From contig NW_020194588.1 in NCBI RefSeq assembly GCF_002865645.1, positions 602,092-666,091 of the forward strand: a stretch of DNA of 64,000 bases, read 5' to 3'. Below are positions 36,701-49,000 of this stretch, in pieces; the stretch's first letter is position 1; each line of letters opens with the position of its first letter. Position numbers and translations under genes: made by a program. Under the pieces are notes generated by a model. That model was not told the DNA's origin. It saw only the letters and a program-made list of their open reading frames with translations, and ran no database searches. This stretch comes from Hyaloscypha bicolor E. Taxonomy: Eukaryota; Ascomycota; Leotiomycetes; Helotiales; Hyaloscyphaceae.

Positions 36701-39700
36701 TATCTCTTAGATTAAACTTAAATTATTCTAGTAATTATCCGAATTTCTGGCATTACTTATAGTACTTTATAAGATACTTAAGGGCTTCCATATTAATATT
36801 ATAGCCTGCTCGTTCTAGTACATTTCGGAGCTTACTAATAAATAAATAACTAAAATAGTAATATAAATATTATAATTCGATTTTTATAAAAAAGTAGGAA
36901 TTATAAGTAAAGAATTCGGAAATAAAGCTTTATAAAATAGTATTTCAAAGCAGGAAAGAATATCTAAAACATTATATTATAGATATAAAGCATCTATTAG
37001 AAGTAATGAGATAATTAGTAAGATTATTAAAATAAACTCCTAGCTTATCTATATTAGCCAAGCTAAGTAAAAATAGAGTCTTTATAGGCATAATATAGAA
37101 TTATACTTGCCTAATTAATATTCTTACTATTATAGATCTAATAAAAAACATAGATCCAATACTAAACTAGATATTAACTTAACCTTTAGTAGTTTCATTA
37201 AGTTAGATATTACTATTAGTCTATTATAAAGCTTGGAATTAGTTAGAACTAGCAGTTAAGAATCTGGAGGCTCTGGTATTAATTATAACTCTATAAAAGT
37301 AATAAGTATTATATCTTAATATACTATTAATTATAAATATCTAGATATCTTCTATTTATTTAATAGGCTCTAAAATATAGTTTTTGCCTATTATCTAGTA
37401 TATAAAAGAAAGAAAAGTAAGGTTATCTATAAGGATATTAGTTATAGAAATAGTAAGAGTAGGGGCTATAAGAGCGGCTAGGAAGCTCTTAATAGAAGTA
37501 AAATAGGAATTAGAATAATATTTCTTTCCTTTATCCATTTCCGCTAGTAAGGCTTTAAAAGCATTACCTACTAGTTCATTCTTACTACTCTCGTTATTCT
37601 CTTCTTCTTCGAATTCGGTAATATACTATATATAAATACTACTAAAGTATTTATTAAAGTTATAGGTATTTCGGGATCTAAATTAGTAAATAATTCTATT
37701 CTTAAATCGAGCCTTCTTAGCCTCTTATTTCTCCGGTATATACTTCTATAAGCGGTATTCGGGTCTCTTATATATAAAATACGACTTCGGAGTATAATTA
37801 TTATAATTACGGGGCTTGAAGTAGTTATTACGGGTTCTAAAGTTATGGCTAGGTCCGTATTAATAATTTCTGGACAGACAGTAATTTAGAGGGTTTTGAG
37901 AATAGTATTATTAATTAGTAAAATAGGTTTTAGTAGTAATTTATTACTTCTTCTTATAAATAGTAATAGACGACTAGAGCTTATTAATAAGCTAGCCGAG
38001 ATTATTAGAAGAGTCCGAGACTATATATTAGTATACTAGTAAGCCTTAATAAGAAGTAATAATCTTATTATATAGGAATTTAGTACTTTATAAGGCAGAA
38101 ATAAGGCTATACTACAATTTATATAAGTTATTAATTAGTATTTAGACAAGCTCAAACATTGTCTTTTTAGGGTCCTTTACTATTATAGTTACTAAGGTAA
38201 TAGTATTTCATTTATCTAAATTTTAATAATAGAAATCGGGGCCTTTAAAAAAGCTACAAATATTTATATAGGCCTCTTTATATATATGGCTCGAGAGCTA
38301 ATTATTATAGAAGTAGTCTTATACTAGTCCCTTTAATATAATAGGAAAAGCTCTCGCTAATACCTCTTCTAAAAGCTCTATATATTAGTAGATATTAAGG
38401 AAAATAGTGAGTTTATAATTAAAACTACTATTAGTTCCGTTATACTTCTATATTTTAAAGTATATCTTTACTACTTCCCTAATAAGCTTCCTAGTAGAAA
38501 TAGTAGGCATTAATTAATAATAGTTCGGGTTTAGTAATAATACTAGTAATAATAAAAATAAAAATAGTAAATAGCCTTAATTTAGAAAAAGTAAATAAAT
38601 AGCTTAATTTCTCGACTAAGATTATCTAGTTCCCTTATATCTAGTTCTATCTAGAATAAGATAAACTAATATAATAGGTCCCTAGAAAAGATCTATTCTA
38701 ATTAGACTATTATTAATAATATTAACTTTATTTCATATACTCTTTATCTCTTTTCGGGCAAGGTTAATAAAGAATTACATAATAGTAAGGTTTCTATAAT
38801 TCTACTTAATATAGATACTACTATAGCAAAGTTAGGTTCAAAGATTTTATATAAGTATATAGCTAATTAGACTATATACTATATTATTAAAGTTTTTGAA
38901 GTTATCCTAGAATAGATCCTATAGATTATTATTACTCTTCTTATATAAGATATACTAATATATCTTAATAGTTATATATTCCTAAAGTTTAGCCTTTATT
39001 ATAATTACCGGATTAATACTATTCTCTCATTTCTCGATTAGTTCCTTTCCCTTATTAGTATCTATACTAAATTAAGTTCAGGTTCTCCCTAGTATATATA
39101 TATGGTTTATAGCAGAAGGGGTTTAAAGGTAAGGTAGTTTATAATAGGTTTATAGAAAGGATTCGGTAATAAAGGTATCTAGATACCTGGTTTAGATACC
39201 AGATATCTAGTAAGGTATTAAAGTAAATATTTCGCCCTTAAATATTTTATCTATAACAAGAAATTTAGGAAGTAAAATACCATAATTCCGGGAGGGTCTA
39301 AAGCTCAAATAACTCGATTTAATAGTAAAATCAAAGTAGTAGTTAAAGAGCTTTAAGGGTATATATAGGGCATATATTCCGGAAAAAGGGTCCTATAAAT
39401 ACGGGTATTATATAAGTAAAAAAGATGGTTTCCAAAAAAATAGTTTTGGGACCAAAAGAAGTTAGTTTTAAAGAATAATAAAAATTGAATAAATAAATAA
39501 TCAAATAGCTAACCGCTTATTAATTAATAAGAGCTAGATATTTTCTTTATAGGCCACCAAATACTTTCGTGAAGTTAATAAGTAGTTCCTCCCTTTAATA
39601 TAAAATAGACTAGATTTATCTTAGGCTACTAAATACTTTTAGAACTAATCTAAAATCTTCTTTAATCTATATATATAAACTAATTAGTATTGGTTTACTA

Positions 39701-39973
39701 GTAATATATAGTACTATTATATAAGTATAGAAGTACTATTTACATATAGTTAGTAAAGTTATTATTGTTTAGAAGTAGGAATTATAATATTATAGTATTA
39801 ATATATAATTCCTAAATCTGCTAAGCCTAAAAGAGTCTAGTCTACTAGTCAAGTTACTAATAAGATGCGAGGTTATATAACTATATCCCGTATCTTATAT
39901 TTCATTACCTATATCCCGTATCCCGTATCCCGTAACTATATATATAACTCCTAAAGAAATAGCTATACTAATA
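33710..39973 (-). mobile_element. Copia element B, 6.26 kb, nested in the E LTR
   Basis: LTRs of 286 bp lie at 33710-33995 and 39688-39973. The right one still starts TATTGG, pointing to an original TGTTGG...CCAACA. The TSD is ATTAT, exact (33705-33709, 39974-39978). Minus-strand order is Copia-like: Gag zinc-knuckle remains at about 37,720-37,790, integrase and RT in between, and RNase H at 34347-34547. This last is a surviving open frame with YTDSKLLYKCLVKLGTT, close to Copia RNase H. The RT end reads DQYIA*YTRGIYIILVYQPEA. RIP is lighter than in Copia A, so B is probably the younger insertion. Confidence 0.92.
34347..34547 (-). pseudogene. Copia B RNase H fragment
   Basis: A 66-codon open stretch survives in the 3' part of the Copia polyprotein. 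ELYSIAYGFNIGTLVKS and YTDSKLLYKCLVKLGTTRE are the motif-bearing parts; the aspartate of the TDS motif is retained. RIP-type stops lie on both sides. In life it would degrade the RNA strand of the RNA-DNA hybrid. It is not a functional gene. Confidence 0.8.
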
Positions 39974-39978
39974 ATTAT

Positions 39979-40114
39979 TTTCTAGAATTATAAAAAAACT
40001 AGCTTTTTTATATAATTTCTATAAGTTATATATAAAAGGCTATAGCCTTTACTATATAACCTAAACCTTAAAACCGCTAAAATAATATAATTTTTAATAA
40101 GTATAGCCTACTAT
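39979..40114 (-). mobile_element. Element E left (3') LTR, second part
   Basis: Resumes after the Copia B TSD with TTTCTAGAATTATA and ends GCCTACTAT. It matches the second half of the right LTR (52880-53022) and of the unmutated reversed copy at 61383-61530. Confidence 0.88.
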
Positions 40115-40121
40115 ATTATAT

Positions 40122-43045
40122 CCGATCCTCTATTTATTTATACTTATTCCCTAAATACTAAAAATAATAGAAAAATTCTATTTAGAATCTAAAATAATAA
40201 AATATTCAGGATCTTTCTTTATTAGTTAATATAATTTCTTCTCTATATACCTAAAATAAAACTTATTATTCTTAAATAATCTTATTTCATATTCTTGAAC
40301 TTATCTAAAAGTAATTCGAACCCGCTTAGTCTTATACTAAATCCGATATAGTTTTTTATATTAATTAGTATTCGCCTTTAATTATTACTTAATTTCTGCC
40401 TTTCTTACTAGGTATTAAGGAGGCTTATTATAGCGAATTATATTATAAATTATACTAATATATTTTAAATAAATAGCTTCTTTAAATTTCGTATTATTTA
40501 TTATATTCTTAAATTAATTTTTAATAAGAGAGGAAAGCTCTAGATAAGAGGCTTTAATAATCTTATAAGAAATTCCATTTTTATATATTTTATTCTTGAT
40601 AGTAACTAGATTTATTAGAATTATAGTAAAAGGCCTATTAAGTAGCAAATTATTATTAAGCTATTCTTTAACTTATATATTATTCGAGAATTAATACTTT
40701 CCTATAATTCTAGACTTATAAATTATCTAGCTAAAGGCATTTATTTATCTAGTTAAATAGACTATACTCGGAGTCTTTTCTCCTATTACTTTTAGTAAAT
40801 ATTTGCCTAATTTCTTAGCTATTTCTGGTTTAAATTTATTAGAAATAAAGAAGTAATTAATATCTTTAAAGAACTTCTTATTAAAAATAATAGCCTTTTT
40901 GCAATCCGTAAGGAAAATATAGCTAATATTCCAATACTCTTTATTACGCTCTGCCGCTTTACTAGGAAATTTAGCATTATATAACCATATAATAACGCAT
41001 GCGGTTAGGGCTAGTATTTAGAACACTAAAGCTCCTATATATATAAGCTTCCCTCCTTAGTTTAGAATCCTCGGATTAAGAGCTACTTTACCTGCTTTCC
41101 AAGCCCAGAGCCCGGTTTCGTAATACTCTTTACCAAGATAGAATTCGCTATTTAAAGCTTTAGTAATAGCCAGATCTTTAGTATTACTTTTATACTAATT
41201 ATAATTAATATTTCCAGAAATATAATATCGGGCTAGCTAAGAGTAAATAACTAGGTAAATAGAATACTTGCTTAATACCTTATAAAATCCGAGCTATATT
41301 AATAGATCTGCTATTAAAAGTTAAGAGGCTAAGGTAAAGTAGCTATTACTAAGATTTCTATATATTAATATATTATTTTTTTAGAAATAGAATTATAGTA
41401 TCTTTATTTCCTTTATTAAGAGTTTTTAAATACCAAGTTTCTTAATCTATTTTAGGTAATTCTTCTTATAAATATAGCTATTTATATCCAGATTAGTAAT
41501 ATTAGACTCAGGAATAGAAACTATAATATTGAATTAGAGCTATAAATTAAAGTAAAATTAATCGGAAATATAATACTTATATTTATATTATTTAATTTCC
41601 TAAATCTTAAAAAAGAAATCTTGTATTTTCTTATTTATTTAAGTAACGGAAATATATTTCTTGCCTTTAGTAATTTTATAAATCTTAGTAACTAGCTTTA
41701 GAATATCCTTAATATCTCGTATATTAATAGAGAAAATATTAGTAAATTACTAAATATATTCTATATAAGAAGCTTTAAGAAATCTATTATTAATTCTATA
41801 GTATTCTCGCTTATAAATAGGTCCTAAAATACTACTATATACTTCCTTAAAAATATACTTATCTTACCGAGCAAGTATTAGCTTCTATTTAGCTAGTATC
41901 TTATAAATATATTAAATACCTTTATTAAGTTTTCTGAACTTAATATTCTTAGTCTTTTGCTTTTTAGTTCTAGATATAATTATAGAAGTCTTTCTAGATA
42001 ATATCTTTCTCTTTAGTATAAAGAGTTCTCTTTTATTTTCTTTTATTTTATTAATTTTATACTTGATTTAATACTCAGATCTCTATTATCTATTAGAAAT
42101 CTTAGGCTTAGCTTATTCTCTATTCTTACTAGATTCTTCTTATCTAGTTATACTAGTTCTACTAGCCTTACTAGTAGTTTCCTTACTAGACTTTATTAAA
42201 TTAGCTCTATTTTTCTTAGCTAGATCCGGTTAAGTTATAGTTAAAATTATAATAGAGGCCTATTCTTTAGGCTTATCTCGGAAAGTAGGAAAAGGCTTAT
42301 TATTATAAATTCTCTTAATTAGAATTCCGGAAGTATTAAAGATATATTATCTAGCTTTAAGGTTATTAGCTAATAGTAGCTTAAATTCTAATTTTTTAGA
42401 TTCCGAAATAGCTTTAGTATATTTAAGTATTTTAGTAATATCTAATTTAGTAAATATACTAGTATTCTAATATTTCTTATCTTTAATATACTTTAAAATA
42501 GCTTTATTAATTAACTAAATAGCTTTATATACTAAAGCTTTTGTTTTAAAGAGAAAGTATAACTTCTTATAAATATTTTTACTAAGGTTATTATAGATAT
42601 TATTAATATATTAGCTAAAAGCTTTATTATATAATATAATTCTATTCTAATCTTTAGTTTCTAGACTATTTATTATAGTCTTAATCTTATTAAGCTTCTC
42701 TTATTTATCTTTAGAAATGCCTTTAATAATATTCTCGAATTTTCTATTATTAGCTTAGTAGTTCTTTAACTTCTTCTTAGTTAATTCTAGTCTAGTTCTA
42801 TTTCTAATAAAAGTTTTTTATTTTAAGAGCTTATTATATATACTATTTAGCTTATTTAGAATATTTATATTAAATTTAGTAATTATAATTATTTTTTCTA
42901 ATATTAGCAGGCCTTCTATAATTACCCAAGCTCTTTTAATACTCTGAACTTTAATACTATTAATCTATAGGCTTTTAATAATACTATAGCTTATAAGAAC
43001 TAGCTACTATACTTTATTAATTTAAGGAATCTATTCTTTAGCCAT
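40122..43045 (-). pseudogene. Long accessory ORF downstream of pol in element E
   Basis: Beginning with ATG at 43045, one minus-strand frame stays coherent for about 2.9 kb to the edge of the 3' LTR, once RIP-type TAA/TAG are read through and the MITE plus one TSD copy are removed. That is about 910 codons. The N-terminal quarter (starting MAKEQIPQINKVQQL) is helical and charged. A Ser/Lys/Arg-rich linker follows. The C-terminal half has ordered-looking blocks such as ISGNINYNQYKSNTKDLA and PEIAKKLGKYLLKVIGEK. I recognise no polymerase, integrase, helicase or envelope motif. The position between integrase and 3' LTR is that of accessory or env-like ORFs in other LTR elements, but function is unknown. 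Confidence 0.5.
40944..41123. mobile_element. MITE copy 1, 180 bp, 9-bp TSD TACTCTTTA
   Basis: Starts TTACGCTCTGCCGC and ends GGTTTCGTAA, with a 5-bp terminal inverted repeat TTACG/CGTAA. Exact 9-bp TSDs TACTCTTTA lie at 40935-40943 and 41124-41132. Removing the element and one TSD joins the host frame as LGKE-YWNISY. Base composition is far less AT-rich than the surroundings. A 9-bp TSD is typical of Mutator-like transposons, so this is probably a non-autonomous member of that superfamily. Confidence 0.88.
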
Positions 43046-46000
43046 TTTATTATTCTTAATAGATTATAAAGATATTATTAATATAATAGTTATAGGTTAT
43101 AGAATTAAAGATTTTTAAGATTATAAGAATTTCTTTTAAATATATTCTAAAATAAAAAGTAAATTGAAATAGTTTTAGATTATATAAAGATATTATATAT
43201 ATTCGAGTTTTTCTTTTTTTCTAGTAAGAAAATAAAGCTAAAATAGTAATATATATAATAGGAAAAATAGATATAATAATTAGATATATTTAAGATAATA
43301 TAATTACGAATTAGGAATAATTATAAAAGGCAAAATATAGAATTAGGCTTCTATTATAGAAAAGAATATAAATATATATATTTAAGGAAATATAATTAAG
43401 GAAATAATTAAAGTAAATTAAACTAAAAAGAAATAATAAAAATTTCATAATATAGATATATTCTAATTCCTTATTTATTTAGAAATATTTCTATTAATTC
43501 AAAAAATAATATAAAAGAAAAGAAATAATATAGGAAATATATAAAAGATAAGATATATAAATATACTAAAAATATTAGAAAAATATAAAATAAGTATTAA
43601 TAAAAAAGAAATTAGAATAATAGAATTAAAAAATAACTTAAAATAAGGTATTACTTTTTCCGAAATTAATTTATATCTTTTCTAAAAGCTAATTCCATTT
43701 ATTTAATACTTATTAAAGTCGACTTTATATAGTATAAAACTATTTAGTTAGTTAAGACTTTAAAATAATATCTATATTTATAAAGGTAATATTAAATATA
43801 TTAGGGTTTATAAAAAAAAGAACTATAAAATAATATAAATAAGGTTTATAATACTATTATTGAATTTGAAATAGTTAATATTAAAGTTAATATAAAATAT
43901 AGAAAATCAGGTATTCCGAATTAGTATTAAAGATATAGGAATTATTTAAATAATATTTAATAATAAGAAATAGATTAATAGCAAGAATTAATAAATTATA
44001 CTAGCTTTTTAAAAAAATAATTAGTTTCTAGTAATAAAATAGTATTATAATTAGAGAAAGAGTTCTATATAGGAGAAGTTCTTTATAGAAATAGAAATAT
44101 ATAATATACTAATTAAGCCTTAGTATAAGTTTTAAAAGCAGCTATAGTATATAGAAGAGAAAGTAAGTCTTTTAATTCGAGATAAGCTAGATACGAGATA
44201 GGCTTTAAATAAGCAAATCTAGTTTATTTAATATTCAAGAGATTTCTAGAATTATATATTATTAAATATCTTCGGAAATAACTATTAGGTTTAATAAGGT
44301 TTTCTTTTTCTTTTATAGGGCTTTTAGTTCGGCTATTTCGTCTATATATAACTTCTAATTAGGAAGTTTATTTAGATATTATAAAGAAACTTATAATAAT
44401 AGTTCAAGTTAAAATCGAGATTTATAGATATTATAATTAAGCTTTAGACTAGTATAAGCTATAAGAATAGCTTATTAAAAAGGCAAGTAAAGCTTCTAAA
44501 AGATTTCTAGTTTAGTAAAATATATATATAAAAAGCCTTCTTCTTTTTTCTCTTCTTTTCTTATCTCTAAATATAGTTATTATTTATTACTATAGTTTAG
44601 AATTAAGAGTCTATAAGGTAATATCTTAATTCCCTATTTATTTTTATACTAAAAGAAATACTTTATATTTGATTTCTAAGATCTAGTAATAGAATTTCAT
44701 ATATTAAGAATACTATCTAGTAATAGTAATTAGATAATAATAAAAAATAAGTAATAGTAAAGCTTATTCGATTTTTAGAATAATAGTCTAATAATAATAT
44801 TCTCTAAAAATTATAAATAATAATTAGAAGAAGAAAAAAATTATATAAAAAGTTAAAAGTAATAAGCTTTATTTCAGATTAAGAAAAGCTTCTATTATTA
44901 GATACTTTTTTCTAGTCTTTTATAAAAGAAATATACTTTACTTTCTTTAATTCTAGTAATTCTAGAATATATATAATAATACTAGTAGCTTTCTTAATCT
45001 CCTAAATACTATTTTATTTATAATACTCTATAATAGTTTCCTTTTCTAGTTCTATATATATTTTAAAATATTTATTTATAGGTATATACTTATTATTAAT
45101 TTCGTTTTTAGGGAAGTACTAGAATTTATTTCTTTTAATAAATTACTTGAATTAATTTCCGGTATATATCTTTCGGAATATAATATTATTAAGCTCTTCT
45201 AATATATAGTATTCTTTTAGTTAATCTATATACTTTATTTTATACGAGCCAAGCCAATAATATAATAGCTTTATATTTCTTAATTTATCTTAATTTATTA
45301 ATTTAATATTATATATAAGAACCAGATTCTTTTTAGAAATAGGCTTTAAATAATCTAGTAAGTAATATTAAATTACTTCTTTCTTTCTCGATATCTTTTA
45401 TTTTTTTTATTCTAGCTTTTTTAATATTTTTATCTCTTATCTATATTTATTTTTATATTTCTAGAAATATTTCTCTATTATAGACTTTATTTTATTTAAG
45501 TATTTTCCAAGTTAGAAAATATATTTTTATAAGTAATATAGCTTCTTTATTATAGACTATATAAAAAGAAATAAATCCAGTTAGTTTATATATAGTAACT
45601 CGGTTAGTAAATAGAATATATAATAATAAATCTATTTAAGGCTTCTTTTTATCTATTATAAATATAATAAATACTTAAATAATTAGTTAATATCCTCTTT
45701 TAATTATACTATTTTCTTTAGAATTATAAACCAAAATAATAATTCTATTAATTCCTAGCTTATTAAGTTCCTGAATTACTATTTCTTTAAATTCTAATTC
45801 GCTATTTACCTTAAGCTAGCTAAATAAACTATATTTATAAATAATTTCTTCCTAAATAAACTTAGTAATTTTCTTACTAGTTAGATTCTTTAAAGATCTA
45901 GCTTTAACTTATTCTAAGAAGTTATCTCTAGTAATAACTAGTAAGTTATATTCTTTATAATCTAGTAATTTAATTATATTAATCCCAAGGTAATAGAAAA

Positions 46001-49000
46001 GAAATATAGCTTTTATTAAATATAGAGCTTTTTATTATTTTCTTTTATTCTTATACTAATAAACCTTATAAGTATTAATATACTTCTATATATAGTTATA
46101 ATAATCTTTCTAGTAATAGTAGCTAGCTACTAAATAAAAGATATTTTCTTTTCTAATATATCTAATTTTATTATATAGTTCTTTAATAATAATCTCCCTT
46201 TACTTTTAATTATTAATAATAAATTAAGGCAGGTATATTTTAGATATAACTTTCTATAGTAATTAATCTCTTATACTATAATTTAAAGCTTCTTTATTTA
46301 ACTTTCGAAACTTGGCTCTAGATATTTCTTCTAGTCTAAAAAATATTATAAGATATTATATAATATTTTAGTATTATTCGGAATAGCTATTATTTAAGAA
46401 ATCTAGTAAAATAGTTAGATTATTAAATAAAATATAGGAGTTAGTATTATTATTTATTATTTTACTAGAAATTATATATAAAAGGCTATAGCCTTTACTA
46501 TATAATTTCCGGATAATATTAATTTTTAATATTACTAATTCGCTTCTAGATATAATAAGGCTTTAATTATTAATCTTTAGTAACTAGATACTATTATTTA
46601 AATATCTAGTAAAAGTTTTAGGAATCTAATTCTTTAAAATAATATTATATAACTAAACCGGAACTACTTCTTTTAATCGAACTTTCTGTCTAATAAGTAT
46701 TATTCTAATAGTATTAAGCTCTATTATTAACTATTTATTAATATTCTTATTATCTTTAGTATTACCTTCTTACTATAAATATCTTAATAATTTATTAGTA
46801 GTAATATACTTGATTTCTTTAATATACTTGATTTTAAAGTCGAATAATTAAATTTATACTAGCTAGTAAATAACTAAAACTCTAGGAAAATCTATAACTA
46901 CTTTACTTAGCTATATAATGAGTATATTAGTATCTAGTTTAAGGATAAAGTAAATCCTATATAGCCAGAATTATATTTTTTATAAATACTTTACTAGTTC
47001 TCGGTATTTTTTCTTAGTAATATTATATTTCTATTTAGTATTATTTCAGATTCCAGACTTATATTATATAATTCTCTTTTTTTCTTTATTATTATATTAA
47101 CTAAGAGTTCTGCTCTATTTATTTAGGTTAGTATTTACTACTAATATAATTATTCCCTAACTTTTTAATATATTATAATATAACTTATAAAGTATTAAAA
47201 TAGTAATAAGCTTTTTTTAAAGAATTTATATAGCTTGCTTTTATTTACTGCCTCAGTCCTATATTATATCTTTTCTTATTAAGTAGTAAATGGGTTTAGT
47301 AATAATTATAAAGCCTTTAATCTAAATATAGTAATAAATAATAATTCTAATAAATGCCTTGCCTTTAGTTATACTATTATAATATTTCTATCTTAAAATC
47401 TTAATAATTCCTGAGTTTAAAAGGCTTCTTTCAAATACTTTATAAATAAAGCTAATAATAATTATACTATTATAATAGAACTATAATTTTTCTCTAATAC
47501 TAGCTCTGGCTTATTTAATTTTATCTAAGGTTATATCCAGGTTTTAAAAGTATTTGAATATAAAACGCCGAATTCTAGATAAAATAAGCTACCTATTATA
47601 GTTTATATAAGGTCCCTTAACTCTAATATTATTAATAAATAATATAATGATTTTAAGAAACAAATTCTTTAGAATAGTTATAACTACTTATATAAACTAT
47701 ATAACGGAATTAGTAGCTCCTTAAAATAGTATAGTTATTTTTAATAGCTCTAGAGATATTATAAATATAGTTAAATCTTTACTATAAGTATCTAGTATAA
47801 GTTAATTATATCCGGAAAAGAAATTAATTAGAAAAATATAAATATATCTAGTAAATTTCTTCGAGATCTTATTAGTAAATAGAAATAGATTAATATTTTA
47901 TAGAATTACTAAATTCATTTTTATAGTAGTATTAATTAGCCTATAAGTCCTAATAACCTTCTTTATAACCAAGAACTATAGATTTTAGTAAAGTCTATTA
48001 TATTTTTCAAGAACTTTATAATCTAGATATTCTAATAGTATTTTTACTATTACTAGTACTAGAGTTTTGGGATATAGGAAATTCTTTTCTTACTAGGCTT
48101 TATATTTAATAGTTTTATTTAGAATAAGTAAACTAATATTCTTATAGACTTTTCTTATTTCTTTTTAATTAAATATAATTATATTTTCTTAATTAATTAT
48201 TAATTCTTGAAATATAACTAGTTTTTCTTTCTAGAGCTAGTTACTAATATTTAATTATTTAAGGCATTCCGGAATAAGTTACAAATTTCTTGAAATAACT
48301 AATATTCTTAATAAAAGATAATTCTTATATTTCTTAGTATATTTCTATAGATATTCTCTAGCTTTAGATCTCTTAAACTAGTTTGAATATTTATTAGGGC
48401 CTTTTTTAGTTTTATTATTAGTATTTACTAATTAAATCTTCTTATTCTTTATTTTATATATTTCTGTAAACTAGAAATAAACTATAATTATTATCTTTTT
48501 CTTTAAAAGCTATAGCTATTTTCTCTAGTACTTTTTTTGTCTAATCTCCGGAATTTATAACTTTCTTACTTAGCTCTTTCCTAATTAGATATAGAAAGCG
48601 CCTTTTTATCTAGTATTTTAATATGCCTTTCTTAAGCTCTTATATATTCCAGAATTCTTTCTAGTTTTAAATTCAATATTTCTTAGCTTTAGAAATATAT
48701 TTTTTTGTTATTAGGAAATACTATTTTATCTTTTCTTTAGAAATGTCTTTATTTAATATTCTTTTTATTTCTTTTTCTATTAAATCCGGAACTACTCTTA
48801 ATAATACTCTAATTAGAGCCTTTTCTATTTTAGTTTCCCTAAAAATATTATTAATTTCCTAAACTCCTAAACCCAAAATAAAAAAATCTATAAGAAATCT
48901 CGGTATCTTTCTATTTCCTTTAATATTACTACTTGTTATAATATTAGACTCTATTTTTCTTCTTTACTTTCTGTTTCCTATTTTATATTACTTAATTCCT

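Noticed and set aside
44300..46130. Plus-strand long reading frame when TAA/TAG are ignored
   Set aside because: Ignoring RIP stops makes every frame appear open here. The minus strand carries recognisable Gypsy integrase and tail motifs, so the plus reading is an artefact.
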